Shown: positions 16,514-25,068 of the stretch, piece after piece
Layout of the letters: each line of letters opens with the position of its first letter
Position numbering within the stretch: position 1 is the first letter of the stretch
Assembly (NCBI RefSeq): GCF_009600605.1
Contig: NZ_VWNA01000001.1
Location: 1,240,001 to 1,304,000 of the forward strand
Origin: Segnochrobactrum spirostomi
GTDB lineage: Bacteria; Pseudomonadota; Alphaproteobacteria; Rhizobiales; Segnochrobactraceae
Length of the DNA: 64,000 bases
Direction of reading: 5' to 3'
The notes under the pieces: generated by a model
The model's database searches: none
Seen by the model: only the letters and a program-made list of their open reading frames with translations
What the model was told of the DNA's origin: nothing
Made by a program: the position numbers and the translations under genes

Positions 16514-19179
16514 GCTCCGGCCTCCCCGAATTCGACCGACGCCTCTTCCACGGCGGGCATGCCGGACGCCTCGTTCGAGGCGCTCTTGAAGACGTCGGCG
16601 TACGCGCCCTCGGTCACCAGGCGACCGTCCCGCATCACAAAGTACCTGTCCAGTCCGACATCGCTGCCGATGTGGGAGGTTCCAAGAACGAGCGTGCGAC
16701 CTTCGCAACGCTCACGCACAAAGGCAAGAACTTGCGGATCGTCGTCGACGAGATCGTCGAGAATGACGATCGGCGCGGTCTTCATCAGCACGCGCGCGAG
16801 GCCGAGCTTGCGGCGCTGGCTTCCCGTCAACCGGGAGCCGGCGACGCCGACCTGGAAATCGAGCGCCGCACGCGCGACCGCCATGCGCAGACCGAGGTCG
16901 GCGACGGTCTCGCGCAGGAAGAGGTCGGTCCGCTCGCGGGCGCCGCGGCGATCGACGCGGATCTTGCCGAACAGGAGATTGTCCTCGATCGACAGCGACG
17001 CGATGTAGGTGTCCGAGTCGAACGGAACATAACGGCCGTTCGCCCGCCCGAGCACGGTCTCGCGGAACACGGTGCGGCCCATCACGATCTTGCGGCGCAG
17101 CTCCTCCGAAATTCCGGCGATGCGGTGCCGCGCCGGAACCACCCGGAAGGCGAGGCCGACGAGATCGACCCGGTCCGCCGCCGACAGCGACTTCGCCCCG
17201 CTCGCGCGCACCTTCTTCACCCGCGCCTCGTAGGCCGGCAATTCGTCTGCGCTGAGGAACGAGTAAGCCCCCACGAAATCGTCGTCGCCGCGCATGGTCG
17301 AGAACAGCTCGATCATGGTTTCGGCGACGGCGACGCCGAGATTGATCAGGTCCTCGGTCAACCCGGCATCGTCCAGGAACCGCATGATCATGGGATCCTG
17401 CGGGATCGCGCCGACCGGCGTGTTCGCATCCGCCGGCAGCGCGAACAGCACGTTCTCGGCGACGGTGGCGCTGCGGTTTGTCTTCTCCGGGTCCCACAGC
17501 TCGACGAGATCGGACACCTCCGCGCTGTGTTCGATGCGGTCGCGCAAGGCCCGCCGCGCCGCGATGACCATCCCGACGAGGTCGGGCCAGTCCTCCGGGC
17601 GGATGCGGGCCTGCAGACCGACCCGGTAGAGGTCTTCACGCAATCCGACCGACTCGAGGAGCGCGATCATCGCATCCTCGAGCTCGTCCGGGTCTTCGAG
17701 CCCGGCCCGTCGGACGTCGTCCCAGGGCGCATCGAATTCATAAAGGGTGCTCTCGGTCGCGGCCGCTTCGTTCTGCCGCCTCCGCAATTCCGACGCCTCC
17801 ATCCGCGGCGGTCCGACAGGTCGATGCCGGAGCCCGTACAGCACGTTGGTGCGGATGGTGTCGTTGAAGATGTAGGGACTCGACGACGCATAACCAATGG
17901 TGACGCCGAGAACCGTCTCCGGCAGGCCGTCGAGGGTGCGCCCGCCGACCTCGACGCGGCCGCTCGACGGCGGAATGAGGCCGGCGAGCATCTGCAGCGC
18001 TTCGGTGCGCCCGCTGGAATCGTCGCCGACCAGGGCGACATGCCGGCCCGCGGGGATGGCGAGCGAGACGTCGCGGACCTCGGGGTTCTGTACCGTCGAG
18101 CCGCCGGTCGCATTGACGAGGGCGAGATCGCCTTGCAACGGAACCGCCTCGGCCTCGTCGTCGTTGTGCTGGAGCATGCGCTCGGTCGGGTAGATTTCCG
18201 GCGGGTCGAAGTTCTCGACGATGGTCTCGTACTTCACCGAGACGTTCGCCAGGTCCTGATAATAGGTCAAAAGTTCGTTCCACGGTGAGGCGAGGTCCTT
18301 GTAGGCGGTGAGGACCGCGACCAGCGCGCCGAACGAAATCTGCCCCTTGAGAACGAGATAACCGCCGATCAGATAGAAGAAGAACGGCGGCAATTGGTTC
18401 ATGAAATTGTTCACGAACTTTATGAGGTATTTCCGCTTATAGATTTCGAAGCGGATCAGATAATTCTCGTAGAGACGATCCGAGATGTTGGCGAGATGCC
18501 AGGCGCTGGTGCCGTGGGCGTGCATCTCGATGGCGCCGGAGACGCTCTCGCCGATGCGGTCGGAGATGCGGCGGACGTTCTTGATGCGCTCGCGGGAGAG
18601 ATAGATCACCCGCTTCTGCAGGCGCGGAATGACCACCGCCTGGATCGGATAGAGCGAGATCGAGGCGAGCCCGAGCCACGGATCCTGCATGAAGATGAAG
18701 AAGATGTAGACGAGGAGCGTGCCGCCCTGAAAGGCCGGCTGGGCCACCGAATCGCCGATGAAGGTGCCGAGATCCTCGACCTCGGCGGTGATCATCGGAA
18801 TCAGTTCGCCGCTCGAGACGCGGCGGAAATGGGTCGGGCGGAAGCGCAGAACCTGACTGTAGAGCTGGTAGCGCAGGCGCCTGAGCATCCGCTCGCCGAC
18901 GATGCCCTTGTAGACGTTGAGGACATATTTGACGCCGTTGTTGGCCACCACGAGCGCCAGGAAGGCCATACAGAGCACGAAGAGATAGGGGAGCTGGTCC
19001 AGCTCGAAGCCGAACAGGTGCCGCGGAAAATGCTTGCCCTGCAGCGCGTCGTTGACGATTCGCTTCGGCAGATCGAGCGACATGTAGACGAGCGGAAAGG
19101 ACATCACCGTGATCGCCACGATGACGATCTGCTGCCGCGCGCTGTACCGCCAGATGAAACCGAACAGCGTCTTCTTCAT
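16510..19179 (-). CDS. ABC exporter-like protein with degenerate, enlarged nucleotide-binding domain
   Basis: The 889-aa protein has an exporter-type transmembrane domain (~15-320) with an NBD. The NBD departs strongly from active ATPases. Walker A reads GDDSSGRT (385-392, Lys replaced by Arg), the Q-loop Gln is missing in YASSSPYIF, the signature is LTGSQ (784-788), and Walker B IVILDDL has Asp at the catalytic Glu site. H836 of the H-loop is kept. Walker A and signature are ~390 residues apart instead of ~100. Inside, the segment after the Q-loop recurs three times: DTIRTNVLYG (440-449), ATVAENVLFA (571-580) and LSIEDNLLFG (729-738). The start is the ATG at 19179 behind GAGGGA. The operon continues with CNB and MBL genes; a substrate is not evident, though the divergent glycan genes suggest a saccharide. 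Confidence 0.85.
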   Translation of the reverse strand: MKKTLFGFIWRYSARQQIVIVAITVMSFPLVYMSLDLPKRIVNDALQGKHFPRHLFGFELDQLPYLFVLCMAFLALVVANNGVKYVLNVYKGIVGERMLRRLRYQLYSQVLRFRPTHFRRVSSGELIPMITAEVEDLGTFIGDSVAQPAFQGGTLLVYIFFIFMQDPWLGLASISLYPIQAVVIPRLQKRVIYLSRERIKNVRRISDRIGESVSGAIEMHAHGTSAWHLANISDRLYENYLIRFEIYKRKYLIKFVNNFMNQLPPFFFYLIGGYLVLKGQISFGALVAVLTAYKDLASPWNELLTYYQDLANVSVKYETIVENFDPPEIYPTERMLQHNDDEAEAVPLQGDLALVNATGGSTVQNPEVRDVSLAIPAGRHVALVGDDSSGRTEALQMLAGLIPPSSGRVEVGGRTLDGLPETVLGVTIGYASSSPYIFNDTIRTNVLYGLRHRPVGPPRMEASELRRRQNEAAATESTLYEFDAPWDDVRRAGLEDPDELEDAMIALLESVGLREDLYRVGLQARIRPEDWPDLVGMVIAARRALRDRIEHSAEVSDLVELWDPEKTNRSATVAENVLFALPADANTPVGAIPQDPMIMRFLDDAGLTEDLINLGVAVAETMIELFSTMRGDDDFVGAYSFLSADELPAYEARVKKVRASGAKSLSAADRVDLVGLAFRVVPARHRIAGISEELRRKIVMGRTVFRETVLGRANGRYVPFDSDTYIASLSIEDNLLFGKIRVDRRGARERTDLFLRETVADLGLRMAVARAALDFQVGVAGSRLTGSQRRKLGLARVLMKTAPIVILDDLVDDDPQVLAFVRERCEGRTLVLGTSHIGSDVGLDRYFVMRDGRLVTEGAYADVFKSASNEASGMPAVEEASVEFGEAGA

Positions 19180-19541
19180 ACGTCCCTCGACAGACGGCCG
19201 GGCGGTGGCGGTGTCCCGCCCCTCGCCCAACAACTAGCGCGCAGGAACAGGATTGTCGTGCGCTTCGTTGATGACGGTCTGGATCGCGGCGCGCGTATCT
19301 GCTTTGTGGGACGGACTTTACGGTCCTCCGACCGCCGGTTAGGGTCGTTCGGGGTTGGGCGCAAAGCCCGAGGCCCGTCAGGTGGTCGCTGGATGCCCGA
19401 CGGTTCTATGAGAGGTGTTCGGCACGGTCCGCTGGGGCGGCGCGCCGCGGCATCGTCAGCAAAGCGAGTGCGGAGCGTGCGGGCTCCCGGATGGCTTCAT
19501 CCGGCGATCACGTGCTTCGGTGAAGTGGGAGCGATCGCTGG
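19180..19541. promoter_or_regulatory. Divergent promoter region, ABC operon / glycosyltransferase operon
   Basis: This 362-bp spacer lies between the divergent ABC-CNB-MBL operon and the five-gene glycan operon. It must contain two promoters. No convincing promoter consensus, operator palindrome or ORF was seen. Confidence 0.55.
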
Positions 19542-20759
19542 ATGTCGGCCTCCGCGGCGAAGATCCTGATGTACAGCCACGATTCGTTCGGGCTCGGCCA
19601 CCTGCGCCGCTGCCGGGCGATCGCGCATTCGCTCGTCGGGCACATCTCCGATCTGTCGATCCTGATCCTGTCGGGGTCGCCCATCATCGGCAGCTTCGAT
19701 TTCCGCAGCCGGGTCGATTTCGTCCGCATCCCCGGCGTCATCAAGCTGCGCAACGGCGAGTACACCTCGCTCAGCCTGCATATCGACATCGAGGAGACGC
19801 TCGAGATCCGCGCCTCGATCATCGAGCACACCGCCAAGGTGTTCCGGCCCGACATCATCGTCGTCGACAAGGAGCCGCTCGGCCTGCGCGGCGAGGTCCG
19901 CCGCACACTGGAGGCCTTCGCCGGCACCAGCACCCGCACCGTGCTCGGTCTGCGCGACGTCATGGACGATCCGGAAGCGCTGACCGGCGAATGGGAGCGC
20001 AAGGGCGTCGCCGAGGCACTCGACACGCTGTACGACGAGATCTGGGTCTACGGGCTGCAATCGATCCACGATCCGCTCGAAGGCGTCGGCGTCTCGGACG
20101 CGGCGCGCGCGAAGGCCCGTTTCACGGGATATCTGCGCCGTGATCTGCCGGCCGCCGCACAAGCGGCGCCGTTCCGCTCGCCGTTCGGCGACGAGCCCTA
20201 CATCCTCGTCAGCCCCGGCGGCGGCGGCGACGGCACCGAGCTCGTCGATTGGGTGATGCGCGCCTACGAGACCCACGCCCGGCCGCTGTTTCCGGCGGTG
20301 ATCGTGCTCGGGCCGTTCATGGAGGCCGAGCACCAGCAGGATTTCCTCGCCCGCGCCGAGAAGCTGCGCGACGTCCACGTCATCACCTTCACCCCGCAGA
20401 TCGAATCGATCATGACGCAGGCGACGGCGATCGTCGGCATGGGCGGCTACAACGTGTTCTGCGAGATGCTGTCGTTCGACAAGCCGACCCTCCTCGTTCC
20501 GCGCGTGGTGCCGCGCCGCGAGCAGGCGATCCGGGCCGCCCGCGCCGAGGAGGTCGGCCTCATCCGCGTGCTGCCGATCGACCATTATCCCGATGTCGGG
20601 CTGATGACCGAGGCACTCGCCAAACTGCCGCGCCAGGCGCCGCCCTCGCGCGCCGGCATCCCGAATCTGCTCGACGGCCTCGACGTCATCAACGATCACG
20701 TCGCCGGCGTGCTGTCGCGGCGTCCCGCCGTGCGCCGCCTCGCCGCCGTCGGGCGCTGA
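19542..20759 (+). CDS. MurG-like glycosyltransferase (first gene of glycan operon)
   Basis: The 405-aa protein has a GT-B layout. The N-terminal glycine-rich motif SHDSFGLGHLRRCRAIAHSL (9-28) resembles the acceptor-domain opening of MurG/SpsG enzymes. The C-terminal donor domain contains SPGGGGDGTEL, TPQIESIM and GMGGYNVFCEMLSFDKPTLLVP (~305-325), typical of GT28-like UDP-sugar binding. No membrane helix is present. Donor and acceptor are unknown. It leads a run of five genes transcribed together (13 bp to the next). Its distant paralogue is the fourth gene of the run. Exact family assignment is uncertain. Confidence 0.82.
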   Translation: MSASAAKILMYSHDSFGLGHLRRCRAIAHSLVGHISDLSILILSGSPIIGSFDFRSRVDFVRIPGVIKLRNGEYTSLSLHIDIEETLEIRASIIEHTAKVFRPDIIVVDKEPLGLRGEVRRTLEAFAGTSTRTVLGLRDVMDDPEALTGEWERKGVAEALDTLYDEIWVYGLQSIHDPLEGVGVSDAARAKARFTGYLRRDLPAAAQAAPFRSPFGDEPYILVSPGGGGDGTELVDWVMRAYETHARPLFPAVIVLGPFMEAEHQQDFLARAEKLRDVHVITFTPQIESIMTQATAIVGMGGYNVFCEMLSFDKPTLLVPRVVPRREQAIRAARAEEVGLIRVLPIDHYPDVGLMTEALAKLPRQAPPSRAGIPNLLDGLDVINDHVAGVLSRRPAVRRLAAVGR

Positions 20760-20772
20760 CGAGACCCGCTCG

Positions 20773-21996
20773 ATGTCGCGCATTGCCGTCGTCCTCAAAG
20801 GCTATCCGCGGCTGTCGGAGACCTTTATCGCCCAGGAAATCCGTGGCCTCGAACAGCGCGGCCTCGAGGTGCTCATCGTCTCGCTGCGGCATCCGACCGA
20901 TCCGGCGATCCACGCCGTGCACCGGGAGATCCGCGCCGAAATCCTCTATCTGCCGGAATATCTGAAGGACGATCCGGCGCGGGTCGCGGCGGGCCGCGCC
21001 TTTGCCGAGGCACTGCCGACCTATCCGGCGCTGCGCGAGGCCTTCGCGCGCGACCTCGCCCGCGACCAGACGGTCAGCCGCTGGCGCCGGCTCGGCCAGG
21101 CCTGCGTGCTCGCCCGCGAGCTTCCGGCCGATATCGACGAGCTCTATGTCCACTTCCTCCACACGCCGGCCTCCGTCGCCCGCTATGCGGCGATGCTGCG
21201 CGGCCTGCCGTGGGCGTTCTCGGCGCATGCCAAGGACATCTGGACCTCCCCGCAATGGGAGCTCTCGGAGAAGATCGACGCGTCCGATTGGGGCACCACC
21301 TGCACCGGAGCGAACGCCGCCTATCTGCGCTCCCTCGCCGCCGACCCGAAGAAGGTCGAGCTGGTCTATCACGGCCTCGATTTCAGCCGCCTGCCCGCGC
21401 CGCCGGACCGGTCGGGGCGCACGGGGCCGGTGACCATCCTCTGCGTCGGCCGCGCGGTCGAGAAGAAGGGCATCGACGATGCGTTGCGCGCCCTCGCGCG
21501 GCTGCCGGGGAGCCTCGATTGGCGGTTCGAACACATCGGCGGCGGCAGCCTGACGAAGCGCCTCAAGACACTCGCCGAGCGTCTCGGCATCGCCGACCGC
21601 GTCGTCTGGCGCGGCGCGCTGTCCCAGAGCGAGGTGCTCGAGGCCTACCGCGCCGCCGACATCTTCGTGCTCGCGAGCCGCATCACCCGCAACGGCGACC
21701 GTGACGGCCTGCCGAACGTGCTGATGGAGGCCCAGGCCCAGGGGCTCGCCTGCCTCTCGACCCGGGTGTCCGCCGTGCCCGAAGTCATCGACGACGGCGA
21801 GACCGGCCTTCTCGTCGAGCAGCGCGCGCCGGACGCGCTCGCCGCCGCCCTCGCCCGACTGATCGAAGATGCCGCGCTACGCGAGCGGCTCGGCCGCACC
21901 GCGGCGGAGCGGGTGCGCGCCCGCTTCTCGACCGATCCGGGTCTCGACCGCATCGCCGCCCTGCTGACGCGCCGGCGCGCCGCGGCGGCGGCCTGA
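20773..21996 (+). CDS. GT4-type glycosyltransferase
   Basis: The 407-aa GT-B glycosyltransferase has an N-terminal domain starting IAVVLKGYPRLSETFIAQEI, the form seen in exopolysaccharide and colanic-acid enzymes. The donor domain includes LCVGRAVEKKGIDDALRA (~225-242), then AADIFVLASRITRNGDRDGLPNVLMEAQAQGLAC, the EX7E motif region of GT4 family enzymes. Soluble or peripheral at the membrane. It starts 13 bp after the MurG-like gene. A role in assembly of a lipid-linked or secreted glycan is inferred; donor and linkage cannot be read from the sequence. Confidence 0.87.
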   Translation: MSRIAVVLKGYPRLSETFIAQEIRGLEQRGLEVLIVSLRHPTDPAIHAVHREIRAEILYLPEYLKDDPARVAAGRAFAEALPTYPALREAFARDLARDQTVSRWRRLGQACVLARELPADIDELYVHFLHTPASVARYAAMLRGLPWAFSAHAKDIWTSPQWELSEKIDASDWGTTCTGANAAYLRSLAADPKKVELVYHGLDFSRLPAPPDRSGRTGPVTILCVGRAVEKKGIDDALRALARLPGSLDWRFEHIGGGSLTKRLKTLAERLGIADRVVWRGALSQSEVLEAYRAADIFVLASRITRNGDRDGLPNVLMEAQAQGLACLSTRVSAVPEVIDDGETGLLVEQRAPDALAAALARLIEDAALRERLGRTAAERVRARFSTDPGLDRIAALLTRRRAAAAA

Positions 21997-22007
21997 AGCT
22001 CCGAGCG

Positions 22008-23147
22008 ATGCGGATCGCCCTCCACACGCCGATGAAGGCGTTCGAGAGCCCGGTGCCCTCCGGCGACCGGCAGTTCGCCAAACTGATCCGCCGCGCCCTC
22101 GAACTCGAGGGCCACACGCTGGCTGTCCCGACCGGGTTCACCACGTGGGCCGCCGCGCCCGAGGGCGACGGCGCGCTGTTCGCGGCGGCTGGGGCCGAGG
22201 CGGAGCGCATCGGCGCGCTCTTCGCGGCCGACGGCGCACCCGACCTCTGGCTCACCTACCACAATTACCACAAGGCGCCGGACCTCCTCGGGCCGCACCT
22301 CTCGTCGCGGTTCGGCATTCCCTATGCGATCATCGAGGCGAGCCGGGCCCGATCGCGGGCGGAGGGCCCGTGGGCCGCGCGCTTCGCCGCCGCCGACTTT
22401 GCGCTGCGCGCCGCCCATGCCGTGGCCGCCGTTCACGAGGGCGACCGCATCGGGCTCGCCGCGATCGTGCCGGCGAGCCGGCTCCACCTTTTCCCGCCCT
22501 TCATCGACGCGACGCCGTTCCGGGCGGCGGCCTCGACCAGGGCGTCCGCTTCGCCCGACGGCGTGCCGCGCCTCCTCGCCGTCGGCATGATGCGGCCGGG
22601 CGACAAGGCCAACTCCTACCGCGTGCTCGCCGAGGCGCTGGCGCGGATCGCCGATCGGCCGTGGACACTCACCATCGTCGGGGATGGGCCGGCACGCGGC
22701 GAGATCGCGGCGCGGTTCGATCCGGCCCGGACGACCTTCGCCGGCGCGGTCGCGCCCGAGGCGCTGCCGGACTTCTACGCGGCGGCCGACCTGCTCGTCT
22801 GGCCGGCGATCGGCGAGGCGTTCGGGATGGTCTTCCTCGAAGCCCAGGCGGCGGGGCTCGCCGTGATCGGCGGTGCGCGGCCGGGCGTCGCGGCCATCGT
22901 TCGTGACGGCGAGACCGGCTTCCTCGCTCCCGAAGGCAACGCCGCGGCCTTCGCCACGGCCATCGTGGGGCTCGCGAGCGCGCTCGAGGCCCGGATTCGG
23001 ATGGGCCGCGCCGCCGCGGACCACATCGCCCGCGATCATGATCTTTCCGCCGGGCGGGCCCGCCTGACATCGCTGATCGCGGCGGCTGTCGCCGTCCGCG
23101 CCGATCTCCCCTCTCCCGCCGAAAGAACAGCGCCATGCGCGCCCTGA
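22008..23147 (+). CDS. GT4-type glycosyltransferase
   Basis: The 379-aa GT-B enzyme has an N-terminus IALHTPMKAFESPVPSGDRQFAKLIRRAL resembling a group of rhizobial glycosyltransferases. Its C-terminal donor domain contains LAVGMMRPGDKANSYRVLAEAL, VGDGPARGEI and PAIGEAFGMVFLEAQAAGLAVI (~268-288), where E272 and E280 form the EX7E motif. Its last 13 bp overlap the start of the next gene, indicating translational coupling. It is the third gene of the glycan operon. Specificity is unknown. Confidence 0.87.
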   Translation: MRIALHTPMKAFESPVPSGDRQFAKLIRRALELEGHTLAVPTGFTTWAAAPEGDGALFAAAGAEAERIGALFAADGAPDLWLTYHNYHKAPDLLGPHLSSRFGIPYAIIEASRARSRAEGPWAARFAAADFALRAAHAVAAVHEGDRIGLAAIVPASRLHLFPPFIDATPFRAAASTRASASPDGVPRLLAVGMMRPGDKANSYRVLAEALARIADRPWTLTIVGDGPARGEIAARFDPARTTFAGAVAPEALPDFYAAADLLVWPAIGEAFGMVFLEAQAAGLAVIGGARPGVAAIVRDGETGFLAPEGNAAAFATAIVGLASALEARIRMGRAAADHIARDHDLSAGRARLTSLIAAAVAVRADLPSPAERTAPCAP

Positions 23148-24286
23148 TCCACGTCCAGCACCTTCTCGGCACCGGCCACGCGGTGCGCGCCGTCGCCATC
23201 GGCCGCGCCCTCGCCGCCCGGGGTGTCGCGGTGACGCTCGCGACCGGCAACCGCCTGCCGCCGACGCTTGCGACCCACGGCCTCGACATCGCCCCTCTGC
23301 CCCTCGCCCGGGCGGCGGACGCGACGTTCAAGGTGATCCTCGACGAGAGCGGCAAGCCGATCGACGAGGCCTGGAAGGCGTCGCGGCGCGATGCGCTCCT
23401 CGCGGTCGCCGCGGCGGTCCGGCCCGATATCCTGATCACCGAGACCTTTCCGTTCGGCCGCCGGCCGTTCGCCTTCGAACTGCGCCCCCTGATCGAGATG
23501 GCGCGCACGGACCGCTGCCGGCTCGTCGCCGCCTCGATCCGCGACATCCTGGTGCGCAAGGACGATTTGGCGAAGGAACGCTGGATGGCGGACACCGCCC
23601 TCGCCCTGCACGATCTCGTTCTGGTCCACGCCGATCCGGCCTTCGTGCGGCTCGAGGATTCGTTTCCCTTCGCCGAGGCGATCGCCCCGCTCGTGCGCTA
23701 TACCGGCTTCGTCCACGCGCCGAGCGCGGTTGCCCCGCCGCCTGGCGACGGGATCGACGAGGTGATCGTCTCCTGCGGCGGCGGCCCGGTCGGGACGCGT
23801 CTCCTCGAAGCCGCGCTCGGGGCGAAGACCCTCTCCGCGCGCGCCGGCGACGCCATCTGGCGCGTGCTCGTCGGCCGCGAACACGGCGAAGCGGCCCTCG
23901 CCGCCCTCGCCGAGCGCGCCCCGCCGGGCCTGATCGTCGAGGCCGCCCGGCCCGATTTCCCGGCTTTGCTCGGTCGTGCCCGCCTCTCCATCAGCCAGGC
24001 CGGCTACAACACCGTGCTCGACGTCATCGCCGCCGGCTGCCCGGCGGTGTTCGTGCCCTTCGCCGAGGGCAGCGAGACGGAGCAGGCGCAGAGGGCGGCT
24101 TTGATCGCCGCCCGTGGCCGCTGCACCATCGTCGAGGAACAGACGGTCGATGCGGCGAGCCTCGCCGCCGCCTGCGACGACGCCCTCGAACGCCCGCGGC
24201 CGACGCCCGTCGCGGTGGCAACGGACGGGGCGGAGCGCAGCGCCGAGATCCTCATCGAGGAAGCGCACCGGAGGTCGATCCGATGA
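23135..24286 (+). CDS. MurG-like glycosyltransferase (second of the operon)
   Basis: A 383-aa GT-B protein beginning LIHVQHLLGTGHAVRAVAIGRAL, the glycine/histidine motif shared with the first gene of this operon. Its donor domain holds SCGGGPVG (~210-217), then SQAGYNTVLDVIAAGCPAVFVPF (~288-310), the UDP-sugar-binding pattern of GT28/MurG. It overlaps the preceding gene by 13 bp and the following deacetylase gene by 4 bp (ATGA). Two such enzymes in one operon suggest two different sugars or steps. The substrate is unknown. Confidence 0.83.
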   Translation: MRALIHVQHLLGTGHAVRAVAIGRALAARGVAVTLATGNRLPPTLATHGLDIAPLPLARAADATFKVILDESGKPIDEAWKASRRDALLAVAAAVRPDILITETFPFGRRPFAFELRPLIEMARTDRCRLVAASIRDILVRKDDLAKERWMADTALALHDLVLVHADPAFVRLEDSFPFAEAIAPLVRYTGFVHAPSAVAPPPGDGIDEVIVSCGGGPVGTRLLEAALGAKTLSARAGDAIWRVLVGREHGEAALAALAERAPPGLIVEAARPDFPALLGRARLSISQAGYNTVLDVIAAGCPAVFVPFAEGSETEQAQRAALIAARGRCTIVEEQTVDAASLAAACDDALERPRPTPVAVATDGAERSAEILIEEAHRRSIR

Positions 24287-25062
24287 ACGTCACCGGTGAA
24301 CGCGCCCGCGCGACCCCGTTCGGCCGCGCCCTGACGGCGGCGCTCGACGCGATGGCGGACGAGGGGCGGCGGCTCGTCGTCTGGTGGCGCGACGACGACG
24401 CGATCGAGCCGACCCCGGCGCTCGAGCGGCTGCTTGCGATCTCCGAACAGCACGGTGTGCCCGTCGGCCTCGCCATCATTCCGGAGGGCGCGACGCCCGG
24501 GCTCGCGGAACGGCTCGCGCGGAGCCCGCACGCCTTTGCGATCCAGCACGGCTGGAGCCACCGCAATCACGAGCCCGCCGGCACCCGCGCCGCGGAGCTC
24601 GGGGCCGCGCGGCCGGCCGAAATCGTGCTCGCCGAGCTGGCGGCCGGGCGGGAGAAGCTCGCCGGCCTGTTCGGGCCGCGCTTCCTCCCCGTGCTGACCC
24701 CGCCGTGGAACCGCATCGCGCCGACGATCGCCGAGCGGCGTCGCGAGATCGGTCTGCCGGTGCTGACGACGTTCGGCCATCGCTCGGTCGGCGACGGCAT
24801 CGTCGACACCCACCTCGACCCGATCGCGTGGCGGACGAGCCGCTCCTATATCGGCGACGAGAAGGCGGCCACGATCGCCCGGCAGGAGATCGCGGCGCGG
24901 CGGGACATCCCCGACGCCCCGTTCGGCCTCCTCACCCATCACCTCGCCCACGAGGAGGCCGTCTGGGCGTTCACCGAGATCGCCGTCGCCGTGCTCGCGG
25001 CGCATCCGGCGGTGACGTGGCCGGAGCCGGCGGCCCTGTTCGGGACGCCGGCGGCCGGCTGA
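24283..25062 (+). CDS. Polysaccharide deacetylase family protein (divergent)
   Basis: The 259-aa protein has a NodB-like layout with unusual motif 1. VVWWRDDDAIEPTPAL (~32-47) replaces the usual TFDDG and offers the catalytic and metal Asp residues, and HGWSHRNHE (~89-97) supplies two metal histidines. TPPWNRI (~142-148) corresponds to motif 3 and THHLAHEE (~216-223) to the C-terminal catalytic His region. No signal peptide is visible, so it probably acts in the cytosol on a lipid-linked or nucleotide-linked precursor. It is the last gene of the glycan operon, overlaps the previous one, and ends 6 bp before a convergent ABC permease gene. Confidence 0.8.
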   Translation: MNVTGERARATPFGRALTAALDAMADEGRRLVVWWRDDDAIEPTPALERLLAISEQHGVPVGLAIIPEGATPGLAERLARSPHAFAIQHGWSHRNHEPAGTRAAELGAARPAEIVLAELAAGREKLAGLFGPRFLPVLTPPWNRIAPTIAERRREIGLPVLTTFGHRSVGDGIVDTHLDPIAWRTSRSYIGDEKAATIARQEIAARRDIPDAPFGLLTHHLAHEEAVWAFTEIAVAVLAAHPAVTWPEPAALFGTPAAG

Positions 25063-25068
25063 GCGGCC

